Assembly: GCA_934661105.1 (NCBI GenBank)
Contig: CAKUIV010000063.1
Coordinates: forward strand, 1-11,272
Direction of reading: 5' to 3'
DNA length: 11,272 bases
Source: an uncultured Ellagibacter sp.
GTDB taxonomy: Bacteria; Actinomycetota; Coriobacteriia; Coriobacteriales; Eggerthellaceae
Under the pieces are notes generated by a model that was not told the origin of the DNA, did not search any database, and saw only the letters and a program-made list of their open reading frames with translations. Both the position numbers and the translations under genes were made by a program. This document shows, in pieces, positions 1-6,505 of the stretch (position 1 is the stretch's first letter; each line of letters opens with the position of its first letter).

Positions 1-207
1 GAGCTCGTCAACGTCGCCCAGGTCATCGCCGAGAACAAGGGCAACGTCGTCCGCCTCGACCACAACCAGTTCGTCACCACGAACCGCAACGCGGCGGTCG
101 AGCTGCGCGTGACGATCGAAGCGTTCGGCACCGCGCACAAGCAGCAGATCGTCGACGCGCTCGAACAGAAGGGCTTCCGCCCGCGCGTCATCCAGACGCA
201 CCTGTAA
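1..207 (+). CDS. ilvA: Threonine ammonia-lyase, C-terminal ACT domain (5' truncated by window edge)
   Basis: Frame 1 is open from the first base and stops at TAA 205-207, giving the last 68 residues of a larger protein. They read as an ACT regulatory domain of the type ending many PLP-dependent threonine ammonia-lyases (threonine dehydratases): a helix (NVAQVIAENKGNV), a strand with LDHNQF, the strand AVELRVTIEAFG, a helix (QQIVDALEQKGF), and a terminal RPRVIQTHL. The family deaminates threonine to 2-oxobutanoate in the cytoplasm, for isoleucine synthesis or threonine catabolism, and the ACT domain tunes it by binding an effector. The catalytic PLP domain lies outside the window, so the enzyme name is inferred from the tail alone; another ACT-bearing enzyme is possible. 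A strong terminator follows. Confidence 0.72.
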   Translation, partial: ELVNVAQVIAENKGNVVRLDHNQFVTTNRNAAVELRVTIEAFGTAHKQQIVDALEQKGFRPRVIQTHL

Positions 208-215
208 GCACGCGC

Positions 216-237
216 TGCGCGGAAAGGACCCCGCGCA
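216..237 (+). other. Short hairpin downstream of ilvA
   Basis: A perfect 7-bp inverted repeat (TGCGCGG at 216-222, CCGCGCA at 231-237) encloses the 8-base loop AAAGGACC. It sits 8 bases past the ilvA stop and 23 bases before the terminator stem. It has no T-tract. It could stabilise the 3' end of the mRNA; the purine-rich, Shine-Dalgarno-like loop may be coincidence. Function unknown. Confidence 0.35.
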
Positions 238-260
238 CAGGAAAAAGGCACCACCCCTCG

Positions 261-301
261 CAGGGGCGAACCCGACAAGCCGGTTCGCCCCTGCTTGTTT
301 T
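261..301 (+). terminator. Intrinsic terminator after ilvA
   Basis: A perfect 12-bp stem pairs CAGGGGCGAACC (261-272) with GGTTCGCCCCTG (282-293) around a 9-base loop, and is followed by CTTGTTTT (294-301). The A-rich run just upstream (242-246) is also usual for such terminators. It closes the ilvA transcript only 26 bases before the next gene's ATG, which leaves almost no room for a separate promoter downstream of it. Confidence 0.9.
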
Positions 302-327
302 CCACGAAAGGAACGCGAACGGAAACG

Positions 328-1251
328 ATGGAAGACGTCATGGTGAAGGTCGCGGCGTTCGTCGCGATCATCCTGGCAGGATACCTTGCCGGGAGAACGC
401 ATATGTGAGGCTCCAAACCGGAACAGTGCGTGAGCAAGATCGTGTTCACCTTCACGCTTCCCTGCGCCATCGTGCACGCGTTCGGGGCCGCGCAGTTCAC
501 CCACGACATGCTCGTCTTGGTCCCGCTCGGCCTTGCCTGCGCGCTCATCCCCTACGGCATAACGCTTGCGCTCACCCACCGCTCGGAGCGCCGCGACCGG
601 GTGTTCTACCTGCTCAACTCGTGCGGGTTCAACATCGGGTGCTTCTGCCTGCCGTTCGTGCAGACCCTCTTCCCCGCCCAACTCGCCGTGACGACCTGCC
701 TGTTCGACGCCGGCAACGCCATCATGATGACAGGCGGCTCCTACGCGCTCACCGGGCTGGTCGCCGGGAAGGAACCGGTCAAACGTCCCGTCGTGTTCGT
801 GGCGAAGCGGCTCGTCAAGTCCGTTCCCTTCGACGCCTACATCGTGCTCATCGCGCTTGCAGTCGCGGGAATCTCCATCCCCGAGGCGGTAGTCCGGTTC
901 ACGGCCCCCATCGCGAACGCGAACTCGTTTCTCGCCATGTTCATGCTCGGCCTCATGATCCGCTTCGAGGTCGACCGCGAGAAGCTCGCGAAGGTCGCGC
1001 GCCTTCTCTGCCTGCGCGTCGCCGTCTCAGTCGTCGCGAGCGGGCTTGCCTTCTCGCTTCTGCCCTTCGACGTAACGACGCGCATCGTCATCGTGATGCT
1101 GCTCTGGGCGCCGGCGAGCGCCATGGGCCCGACCTTCACGCTCTGGTCGGACGGCGACTTCGGGCTTGCGGGCCTCGCGAACGCGATCACCATCATCCTC
1201 GGCGTCATCGCGACCACGACGATCGTCCTCGCAAGCGGGGTCATAGCGTAA
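328..1251 (+). pseudogene. AEC-family (auxin efflux carrier) permease, interrupted by in-frame TGA at codon 27
   Basis: Read from ATG 328 to TAA 1249-1251 this is one uninterrupted frame of 307 codons, the usual length of AEC permeases (about 300-320), apart from one TGA at 406-408. Before the stop comes a first membrane helix (MEDVMVKVAAFVAIILAGYLAGRTHM). The same frame continues after it with GSKPEQCVSKIVFTFTLPCA, which matches the family's conserved region after helix 1. Eight or more further hydrophobic segments follow, ending with IVLASGVIA. The family exports or moves small organic acids or auxin-like compounds across the cytoplasmic membrane; the substrate here is unknown. A single C-to-T change (CGA to TGA) would explain the stop. 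Translation could restart at GTG 430, giving 273 residues, but that start lacks a good ribosome binding site and loses helix 1. A recent pseudogene or a base-call error is most likely. The rest of the frame is intact, so the lesion must be young. Confidence 0.72.
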
Positions 1252-1291
1252 GACGCAGGAGGAGCGCTGCGCCCGCTACTGACAGAAACCA

Positions 1292-1336
1292 GAAACGCCC
1301 CTGCGCAGCGACTTTCGAGCTGCACGGGGGCGTTTC
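1292..1336. terminator. Hairpin between convergent AEC and NSS genes (bidirectional terminator candidate)
   Basis: GAAACGCCCC (1292-1301) pairs perfectly with GGGGCGTTTC (1327-1336). The stem continues inward through a T-G wobble and a C-A mismatch, with about four more pairs (GCAG/CTGC region) around an 11-base loop. It lies between two genes that end facing each other, at 1251 (plus) and 1368 (minus). The flanks have only weak T-runs: on the minus strand the stem is followed by TGGTTTCTGTC, and on the plus strand by a G+C-rich stretch. It is a better terminator for the minus-strand transporter than for the AEC gene. Confidence 0.6.
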
Positions 1337-1367
1337 CGTGAATGCGTTCGCGCGATGTGGAGCGCTG

Positions 1368-2750
1368 TTAGAATTTCATGATCCCAAGCGACTGGGCAAG
1401 CGCCGTAACCAGGATGACGGCCACGAGCACCGGCGCCACGTACTTGACCATGATCGACCACGCCTTCGCCACCTTGAAAGGAGCAGAGATGCGGATCTCG
1501 TCGATGAGCGTTTTCGGCTTGATGATCCAGCCAACGAACACGCAGGTCAGAAGTGCGACGATCGGCATGATGACCGAGTTCGAGATGAAGTCGGCGAAGT
1601 CGAGGATCGTGGAGCCTTCACCAAGCGGCTGGATGAACGACAAGAGGTTGTAGCCCGAGTTGATGAACAGGCCCGCGACCACGATGAACACGATGGTCAC
1701 GACAAGCGACTTCTTGCGGGAGAGCCCGGCGCCGTCTTGGATGATGGACACGCACGTCTCGGTGAGGGAGATGGCGCTCGTGAGCGCCGCGAAGAACACG
1801 AGCAGGAAGAACACGAAGCCGACGATCGGCGCCATGCCCCCCATGTTCGCGAACACCTCGGGCAGGATGACGAACATGAGCGACGGGCCTGAGTTCTGGG
1901 CGACCGCCTCGCCCGACCCCATGGCCACGAACGCGGCAGGCACGATCATGAGGCCCGCGAGGAACGACACGCCCAAATCGAAGCAGCCGATGCGCGAGAC
2001 GGACTGCGTCAGGCTCGATTTCTTGTCGAGGTAGCTGCCGTAGGTGATCATGATGCCCATGGCAAGCGACAGGCTGTAGAACATCTGGCCGAGCGCTCCG
2101 ATAACGAGCTCGGGCGAGAACTTCGAGAAGTCGGGCATGAGATAATACGCCGCGCCGTCGATGGCGCCCGGAAGCGTCAGCGTGAACACCGCGATGACGA
2201 TAGCCATCACGATAAGCGCCGGCATCATGACGAGGTTCGCCTTCTCGATGCCGCCCTTCACGCCGCGCGCAACGATGAGGAACACCGCAGCCATGAAAAT
2301 GAGCATGAACAGCGAGCTGTCCGCCCCGTTGGCGATGAAGCCCGTGAAGAACGCGCCGCCGTCGGCCATCGCGTCAGGACCCGCCGCGATGTAGGAGAAC
2401 GCGTACTTCGTCACCCAGCCGCCGATGATGCAGTAATACGGCACGATGATGAACGGCACCACCGACGCCAGCACGCCGATGAACATGAACTTCTTGCCGA
2501 AGTGGCGAAACGCCCCGATGGCGGAAAGCCCCGTCTTGCGACCGATCGCCGTTTCGAGCAGCAGAAGCGACACGCCGAACGTGAACACGAGCACCAAGTA
2601 GGTGATGAGGAACATGCCCCCGCCGTACTTCGCTGCAAGGTACGGGAATCGCCACATGTTCCCCAAGCCGACGGCGGACGCCGCTGCGGCAAGAATGAAA
2701 GCCCACTTCCCCGACCAGGAGGAGCGGCCCTGGGCCGTCGTTGATGCCAT
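1368..2750 (-). CDS. Sodium:neurotransmitter symporter (NSS/SNF) family transporter
   Basis: This 460-residue polytopic membrane protein is predicted to couple Na+ entry to uptake of an amino acid or amine. Signature features are visible: the helix-1 motif SAVGLGNMWRFPY (about 25-37), which in LeuT carries substrate and Na+ ligands; E66 in LLETAIGR, at the place of the LeuT helix-2 glutamate; ALGQMFYSLSLAMG (219-232), the unwound helix-6 segment; and ALTSAIS (322-328) in helix 8, with a Thr-Ser pair at the Na2 position. The length and about 11 helices fit compact bacterial members such as MhsT and Tyt1 rather than LeuT (over 510 residues). The ATG at 2750 is preceded by GAAGGGG at 5 bases. 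The substrate cannot be read from sequence; hydrophobic amino acids are a reasonable guess. The gene is transcribed alone, divergent from the ABC operon and convergent with the AEC gene. Confidence 0.93.
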   Translation of the reverse strand: MASTTAQGRSSWSGKWAFILAAAASAVGLGNMWRFPYLAAKYGGGMFLITYLVLVFTFGVSLLLLETAIGRKTGLSAIGAFRHFGKKFMFIGVLASVVPFIIVPYYCIIGGWVTKYAFSYIAAGPDAMADGGAFFTGFIANGADSSLFMLIFMAAVFLIVARGVKGGIEKANLVMMPALIVMAIVIAVFTLTLPGAIDGAAYYLMPDFSKFSPELVIGALGQMFYSLSLAMGIMITYGSYLDKKSSLTQSVSRIGCFDLGVSFLAGLMIVPAAFVAMGSGEAVAQNSGPSLMFVILPEVFANMGGMAPIVGFVFFLLVFFAALTSAISLTETCVSIIQDGAGLSRKKSLVVTIVFIVVAGLFINSGYNLLSFIQPLGEGSTILDFADFISNSVIMPIVALLTCVFVGWIIKPKTLIDEIRISAPFKVAKAWSIMVKYVAPVLVAVILVTALAQSLGIMKF

Positions 2751-2781
2751 AGAATCCCCTTCTCGTTCATTTCTTGTAACA

Positions 2782-2803
2782 AACTCGTAATAATACCCGA
2801 GTT
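2782..2803 (-). promoter_or_regulatory. Candidate -10 and flanking inverted repeat upstream of the NSS gene
   Basis: The arms AACTCG (2782-2787) and CGAGTT (2798-2803) are perfect 6-bp inverted repeats flanking a 10-base A+T-rich centre. On the minus strand this centre contains TATTAT, a plausible -10 element about 40 bases before the start codon. I could not find a good -35 at 16-18 bp. The arrangement would suit a dimeric regulator sitting on the -10, but both readings are weak. Confidence 0.35.
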
Positions 2804-2851
2804 ATTCCTGAAATGCCGCGTATTCGGCCTATTAATCCCCCACCGATCTCA

Positions 2852-2880
2852 TTGCGAAACGGAACGGCACATGGTATAAG
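2852..2880 (+). promoter_or_regulatory. Sigma-70-type promoter of the ABC transporter operon
   Basis: TTGCGA (2852-2857) and TATAAG (2875-2880) are separated by exactly 17 bp and lie 55-83 bases before the ABC ATPase start. They are good matches to -35 and -10 consensus elements for a housekeeping sigma factor. Transcription would begin near 2887, inside the inverted repeat described in the next entry. Confidence 0.7.
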
Positions 2881-2910
2881 TTAGTCTAAACTAACTGAAA
2901 CCTTAGCTAA
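2879..2910 (+). promoter_or_regulatory. Operator candidate overlapping the ABC operon promoter
   Basis: The sequence AGTTAGT (2879-2885), CTAA, ACTAACT (2890-2896) is a perfect 7-bp inverted repeat with a 4-base spacer. It overlaps the end of the -10 element and the likely transcription start. A second related palindrome, TTAGCTAA, lies at 2903-2910. This size and placement fit a dimeric repressor, for example TetR or MarR type, blocking initiation. No such regulator gene is in the window, so it must be encoded elsewhere. The A+T-rich motif stands out in this G+C-rich sequence. Confidence 0.6.
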
Positions 2911-2934
2911 CTTACCTCATGGAAGGAGACCTCC

Positions 2935-3651
2935 GTGCCAGGGCACAACTCCCCCTACCTCGTCGTTTCCGGCCTTTGCAAGCATTACGGCGAAGGCGAC
3001 GCGGAAACGACCGTTCTCAAGAACGTCTCGACGAGCATCGATGCCGGTGACATCTGCGTTCTTCTCGGCCCTTCAGGGTCGGGCAAATCGACGTTCCTTA
3101 ATCTTGTAGGCGGGCTCGAGCCGGCCGATTCCGGCAGCATCAGCGTGGGCGGCGTCGAGATCACCTCGCTTTCCAACAAGGACCTCGGCGAGTACCGCCG
3201 CCGCGAGCTCGGTTTCGTCTTTCAGTTCTACAACCTCGTGCCCGACCTCACCATCAAGGAGAACATCGAGGTCACTGCACACCTTTCCGACAACCCTCTG
3301 CCCATCGACGACCTTTTGCGCTCGCTTGGCCTCTGGGAGCAGCGAGACAAGTTCCCCCGTCAGGTTTCGGGCGGCCAGCAGCAGCGCTGCGCCATCGGGC
3401 GAGCCCTCGTGAAGAACCCAGGGCTCATCCTCTGCGACGAGCCCACAGGCGCCCTCGACTACAAGACCTCCAAGGAGGTGCTCGAACTCATAGAGCGCGT
3501 GAACGAGCGGTACGGCTGCACCCTCGTGATCGTGACGCACAACGCCGCCATCGCCCGTATGGCCGACCGCGTGCTGCGCCTGCACGACGGCGTCTTGGCC
3601 GACGACGAGGTCAACAGCTCACCCGTGCCCGCCGCCGAACTCGATTGGTAG
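2935..3651 (+). CDS. ABC transporter ATP-binding protein (MacB/LolD-type)
   Basis: This 238-residue cytoplasmic nucleotide-binding subunit powers the FtsX-type permease encoded next. All ATPase motifs are present: Walker A GPSGSGKST (45-53), Q-loop Q97 in FVFQFYNLVPDLT, ABC signature VSGGQQQR (144-151), Walker B LILCDEP (164-170) with catalytic E169, D-loop GALD, and switch H202 in IVTHN. The FQFYNLVP and TGALD wording and the pairing with an FtsX-like permease are typical of the MacB/LolD/FtsE branch, whose members act in drug or peptide efflux, lipoprotein handling or cell-wall control. The start is GTG 2935, 6 bases after GGAAGGAG (2921-2928). The stop is followed after 6 bases by the permease ATG, so the two are almost certainly co-translated. 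The substrate is unknown. Confidence 0.93.
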   Translation: MPGHNSPYLVVSGLCKHYGEGDAETTVLKNVSTSIDAGDICVLLGPSGSGKSTFLNLVGGLEPADSGSISVGGVEITSLSNKDLGEYRRRELGFVFQFYNLVPDLTIKENIEVTAHLSDNPLPIDDLLRSLGLWEQRDKFPRQVSGGQQQRCAIGRALVKNPGLILCDEPTGALDYKTSKEVLELIERVNERYGCTLVIVTHNAAIARMADRVLRLHDGVLADDEVNSSPVPAAELDW

Positions 3652-3657
3652 CGAGCC

Positions 3658-6324
3658 ATGAGCCCCCTTGCGAAGCGGCTCCCTCGCGAGCTGCGCAACA
3701 ACATCGGTAAATACCTCGGAATCTTCCTGCTCATGTGCGGCGCGATCGCCCTCACGTCGGGGTTTCTGCTCGCCGCGCACTCCATCGGAAACCTCATCGA
3801 CGACATGCGCGACGAGTACGTCATCGAAGACGGCCGCGTGACAACGACGTTCGAGGCAACCGACGAGCAGCTCGAAGCCGCCGAAGACGCCGCAGAGGAA
3901 GTCGGCGGCGTTAAGTTCTACGAGAACTTCTCCGTCGACGCCGCTATGAAGAAGCCGATCGGCGACGACGGGACCAAACGCACGCTGCGAACCTACGCGC
4001 ACCGCACCGAAGTGGACATCGCCTCCTATTGCGAGGGCGAAAAGCCCCAGACGGACGACGAGGTAGCCATCGACCGCGTCTTCGCCACGAACAACGGGCT
4101 TGCCGTGGGCGACACGGTCGAGCTCAACGGACGTGCCTACAGCATCTGCGGCATCATGACCCAGCCCGACAGCCAGGCGCTCTTCCTCGACAACTCCGAT
4201 TTTACGGTGAACACGATCACCTACGGCGTGGCCGAGGTGGCGGACATCGGCCTCGCCGCGCTCGAAGACGCCGGCGGCGCGCCCACCTACACCTATTCGT
4301 TCACCTTCAACGACCGCACGCTCTCGGTCGCCGAGCGAACCGACGCGGAAAAGGACATGGCCAGCGCGCTCGAGGACGCCGATGCGCGCGTGGACGACCT
4401 TATCGACGCAGACTCCAACCAGGGCATCGGCTACGCCCGCAACGACGTGGACGGCGACTCCATGATGTGGACGACGCTGCTCGATATCATCATCGTGATC
4501 ATGGCCTTCGTCTTCGTGGTCCTCACCGACGCCACCATCGAGGAGGAGAGCGCCGTCATCGGCACGCTGCTCGCCAGCGGCTACCGCCGCCGCGAGGTCG
4601 TGCTTCACTACCTCGCGCTCCCCGCCGTCGTGGGAGTGCTCGCCTCGCTTCTGGGCACGGCACTCGGGTTGGCCTTCTTCACCGAGCCCATGCGCAACCT
4701 CTATTACGGCTCCTATAGCCTCCCACCGTTCCACGTTTACTGGGATTGGGCGATTTTCGTCAAGTGCGCCGTGGTTCCCGCCGCCGCGCTCATCCTCATC
4801 ACGCTTGCAGGGTTGCTCCGAAAAACGCGGAAGACCCCGCTGCAGTTCCTGCGGCACGAGGCGAGCGGCAAGTCGGGCACCAAACGCGGGGTGCGACTGC
4901 CGGACAAGATGGGCTTCGTCGCGCGCTTCCGCCTGCGCATCTTCCTGCGTAATCTCGGCAATTTCGCCACGCTTTTCGTGGGCATCGCGTTCGGCTCGCT
5001 GCTCCTGCTGTTCGGGTTGGCGATCCTTCCCACGATGACGCACTACGCCGACAACCTCGAAACGAGTCTCGTCGCCAACCACCAGTACACGCTCAAAGCC
5101 CCGCTCGAGCTTGAGGGCGGCTCAGAGGAGCGCACACAGTGGGCAGCGCTCGAGCGCCTGCAGTCGGTCGACGGCGAGCTTCTTTCCGCCGCTCAAGACG
5201 CCGCAGACGACCTCGAAGACGCAGCCGAAGCCGCGTCGGAGGCGGCCGACGCGCTCGCGATGTCGCCAACCGCGGGCAACATGCAGGCGGCGGCTGACGC
5301 GCTCGCAAAGGCCCAGGACAAGAGAGATGCGCTTTACGCAAGCCTCGATGCGCTTGCCGAAGCGCTCGGATGCGACCGCGACGAGGCCTCGGATCTCATC
5401 GACGAGGCCTCGAGAATCGACGCCGACGACGACGGCATCCACCCCGTGAACACGACCGACAACGGCGCCGAGAAGATCGCTCAAGCCGAAAAGTACGCCG
5501 TTTACCAGCTGCAATACGACCGTGGCAACGGAAACGGCGAGGAAACCGTAACCATCTACGGCATCTCGCCTAATTCGCGCTACTGGAAAGGCGTAGACGT
5601 AGGAGACGGCCGCGTCGTTTTCGGCGCCGGGCTTCTCGACAAGTTCGGCTGGAAAGCGGGGCAGAGCATCGGCTTCCACGACAAATTCGAGGACAAGGAC
5701 TACTCCCTCGAATACGCGGGCAGCGACGATACTTGGGGCTCGAAATCAGACATGAACGTCTACCTGAGCATCGACGACTTCAACGAGCTCTTCGGCAACG
5801 ACGCCTCGTACTTCAACGGCTATGCGAGCGACGAGCAGCTCGAACTGGACTCCCGCTACTATGCAGGCGACACCACGCCCGACGACATGCGCGCCGTAGG
5901 CGACCAGTTCATCGGCATGATGAGCGATCTCATCGGTTTGATGGTGGGACTCGCGGTGTTCATCTTCCTGCTGTTCATGTACCTGCTGACCAAGGCCGTA
6001 ATCGACCGCAGCGCCCGCTCCATCAGCTACATGAAGGTCTTCGGCTACCGCGACGGCGAGATCTCGCGCCTCTACATCCGATCGATCACCCTATGCGTAG
6101 CGGCCTCCCTCGTGGTGTCTCTACCCGTGATCATCGGCTCGCTTACGCTGATATTCAAATCGATGCTCATCTCCTACAGCGGCAACATCGAGATTTTCGT
6201 ACCTTGGTGGGCAATGGCGGAATGCGTCGGAATCGGGTTCGCAACCTACCTCGTCGTTGCGCTTTTGCACACCCGCTCTATCAAACGCGTCAGCCTCGCC
6301 GAGGCGCTCAAAGTGCAGGAATAG
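3658..6324 (+). CDS. FtsX-like ABC transporter permease with Ala-rich extracellular coiled coil
   Basis: This 888-residue membrane subunit is the partner of the preceding ATPase. The layout is a duplicated FtsX plan. TM1 is at about 17-40, followed by an extracellular domain to about 268. A three-helix FtsX block (about 272-388) includes ESAVIGTLLASGYRRREVVLHY, the coupling-helix-like segment. A second TM is at about 432-458, followed by a second extracellular domain (about 460-750). The last three-helix FtsX block (about 755-872) includes the matching SISYMKVFGYRDGEISRLY segment. The second extracellular domain begins with a long, acidic, Ala-rich helix (about 490-590, for example DAADDLEDAAEAASEAADAL), probably a coiled coil or helical hairpin. 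The family does not form a classical channel; it transmits ATPase movement to the periplasmic or extracellular side. Its start has no strong ribosome binding site, which fits coupling to the upstream gene. Substrate unknown. Confidence 0.9.
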   Translation: MSPLAKRLPRELRNNIGKYLGIFLLMCGAIALTSGFLLAAHSIGNLIDDMRDEYVIEDGRVTTTFEATDEQLEAAEDAAEEVGGVKFYENFSVDAAMKKPIGDDGTKRTLRTYAHRTEVDIASYCEGEKPQTDDEVAIDRVFATNNGLAVGDTVELNGRAYSICGIMTQPDSQALFLDNSDFTVNTITYGVAEVADIGLAALEDAGGAPTYTYSFTFNDRTLSVAERTDAEKDMASALEDADARVDDLIDADSNQGIGYARNDVDGDSMMWTTLLDIIIVIMAFVFVVLTDATIEEESAVIGTLLASGYRRREVVLHYLALPAVVGVLASLLGTALGLAFFTEPMRNLYYGSYSLPPFHVYWDWAIFVKCAVVPAAALILITLAGLLRKTRKTPLQFLRHEASGKSGTKRGVRLPDKMGFVARFRLRIFLRNLGNFATLFVGIAFGSLLLLFGLAILPTMTHYADNLETSLVANHQYTLKAPLELEGGSEERTQWAALERLQSVDGELLSAAQDAADDLEDAAEAASEAADALAMSPTAGNMQAAADALAKAQDKRDALYASLDALAEALGCDRDEASDLIDEASRIDADDDGIHPVNTTDNGAEKIAQAEKYAVYQLQYDRGNGNGEETVTIYGISPNSRYWKGVDVGDGRVVFGAGLLDKFGWKAGQSIGFHDKFEDKDYSLEYAGSDDTWGSKSDMNVYLSIDDFNELFGNDASYFNGYASDEQLELDSRYYAGDTTPDDMRAVGDQFIGMMSDLIGLMVGLAVFIFLLFMYLLTKAVIDRSARSISYMKVFGYRDGEISRLYIRSITLCVAASLVVSLPVIIGSLTLIFKSMLISYSGNIEIFVPWWAMAECVGIGFATYLVVALLHTRSIKRVSLAEALKVQE

Positions 6325-6366
6325 CGCACGAACCGGCTAAAGCCCGCCCCCACCCGCTTCCGCTCC

Positions 6367-6410
6367 GAATCGCCCGTCTCCGTTCACCGGAGGCGGGCGA
6401 TTCTTCTTTT
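6367..6410 (+). terminator. Intrinsic terminator of the ABC operon
   Basis: A 16-bp stem (6367-6382 with 6388-6403, one T-G wobble) closes a 5-base loop TTCAC and runs into TTCTTCTTTTCCCTC. It separates the ABC operon from the metal-resistance operon, whose -35 begins 6 bases after the T-rich tract. Confidence 0.92.
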
Positions 6411-6415
6411 CCCTC

Positions 6416-6443
6416 TTGACAAGCAGAACACGTTTCCTATACT
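6416..6443 (+). promoter_or_regulatory. Strong sigma-70-type promoter of the metal-resistance operon
   Basis: A perfect TTGACA -35 (6416-6421) and TATACT -10 (6438-6443) are separated by 16 bp, 63-90 bases before the ArsR start codon. It is the closest match to consensus in the window. A strong promoter held down by a repressor is the usual design for ArsR-controlled metal operons. The repeats in the next entry begin inside its -10. Confidence 0.85.
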
Positions 6444-6479
6444 CATGAACGATTGCTCATATGTTTAAGTGAATGAGTA
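6440..6479 (+). promoter_or_regulatory. Candidate operator for the ArsR/SmtB repressor
   Basis: TACTCAT (6440-6446) and ATGAGTA (6473-6479) form a perfect 7-bp inverted repeat. A further CTCAT at 6456-6460 gives a third half-site, so CTCAT/ATGAG occurs three times in 40 bases. An inner imperfect dyad, ATGAAC-4-GCTCAT (6445-6460), resembles the TGAAC...TTCA-type half-sites known for SmtB/CadC regulators. The cluster covers the -10 and transcription start, so the repressor would block initiation of its own operon. Exact half-site boundaries are inferred. Confidence 0.65.
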
Positions 6480-6505
6480 AGCATAAATCTTAGAAAGGAT
6501 CTTCC

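Noticed and set aside
406..460. TGA 406 as a selenocysteine codon
   Set aside because: I found no stable stem-loop of bacterial SECIS type in the 40 bases after the TGA, and AEC permeases are not known selenoproteins.
405..1892. 495-residue plus-strand frame spanning the AEC gene and the end of the NSS gene
   Set aside because: It is Arg/His-rich shadow translation, overlaps two real genes in other frames and runs through their convergent junction. It has no recognisable domain.
3619..5082. 487-residue minus-strand frame antisense to the FtsX permease
   Set aside because: Long antisense open frames are common in G+C-rich genes. The product is low-complexity (Val/Gly/Glu/His/Arg-rich), and the sense strand encodes a clear membrane protein with an operon context.
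5122..5679. 185-residue minus-strand frame opposite the coiled-coil region of the permease
   Set aside because: It results from the repetitive GCC/GAC codon pattern of the Ala/Asp-rich helix on the other strand, with no supporting ribosome binding site or motif.
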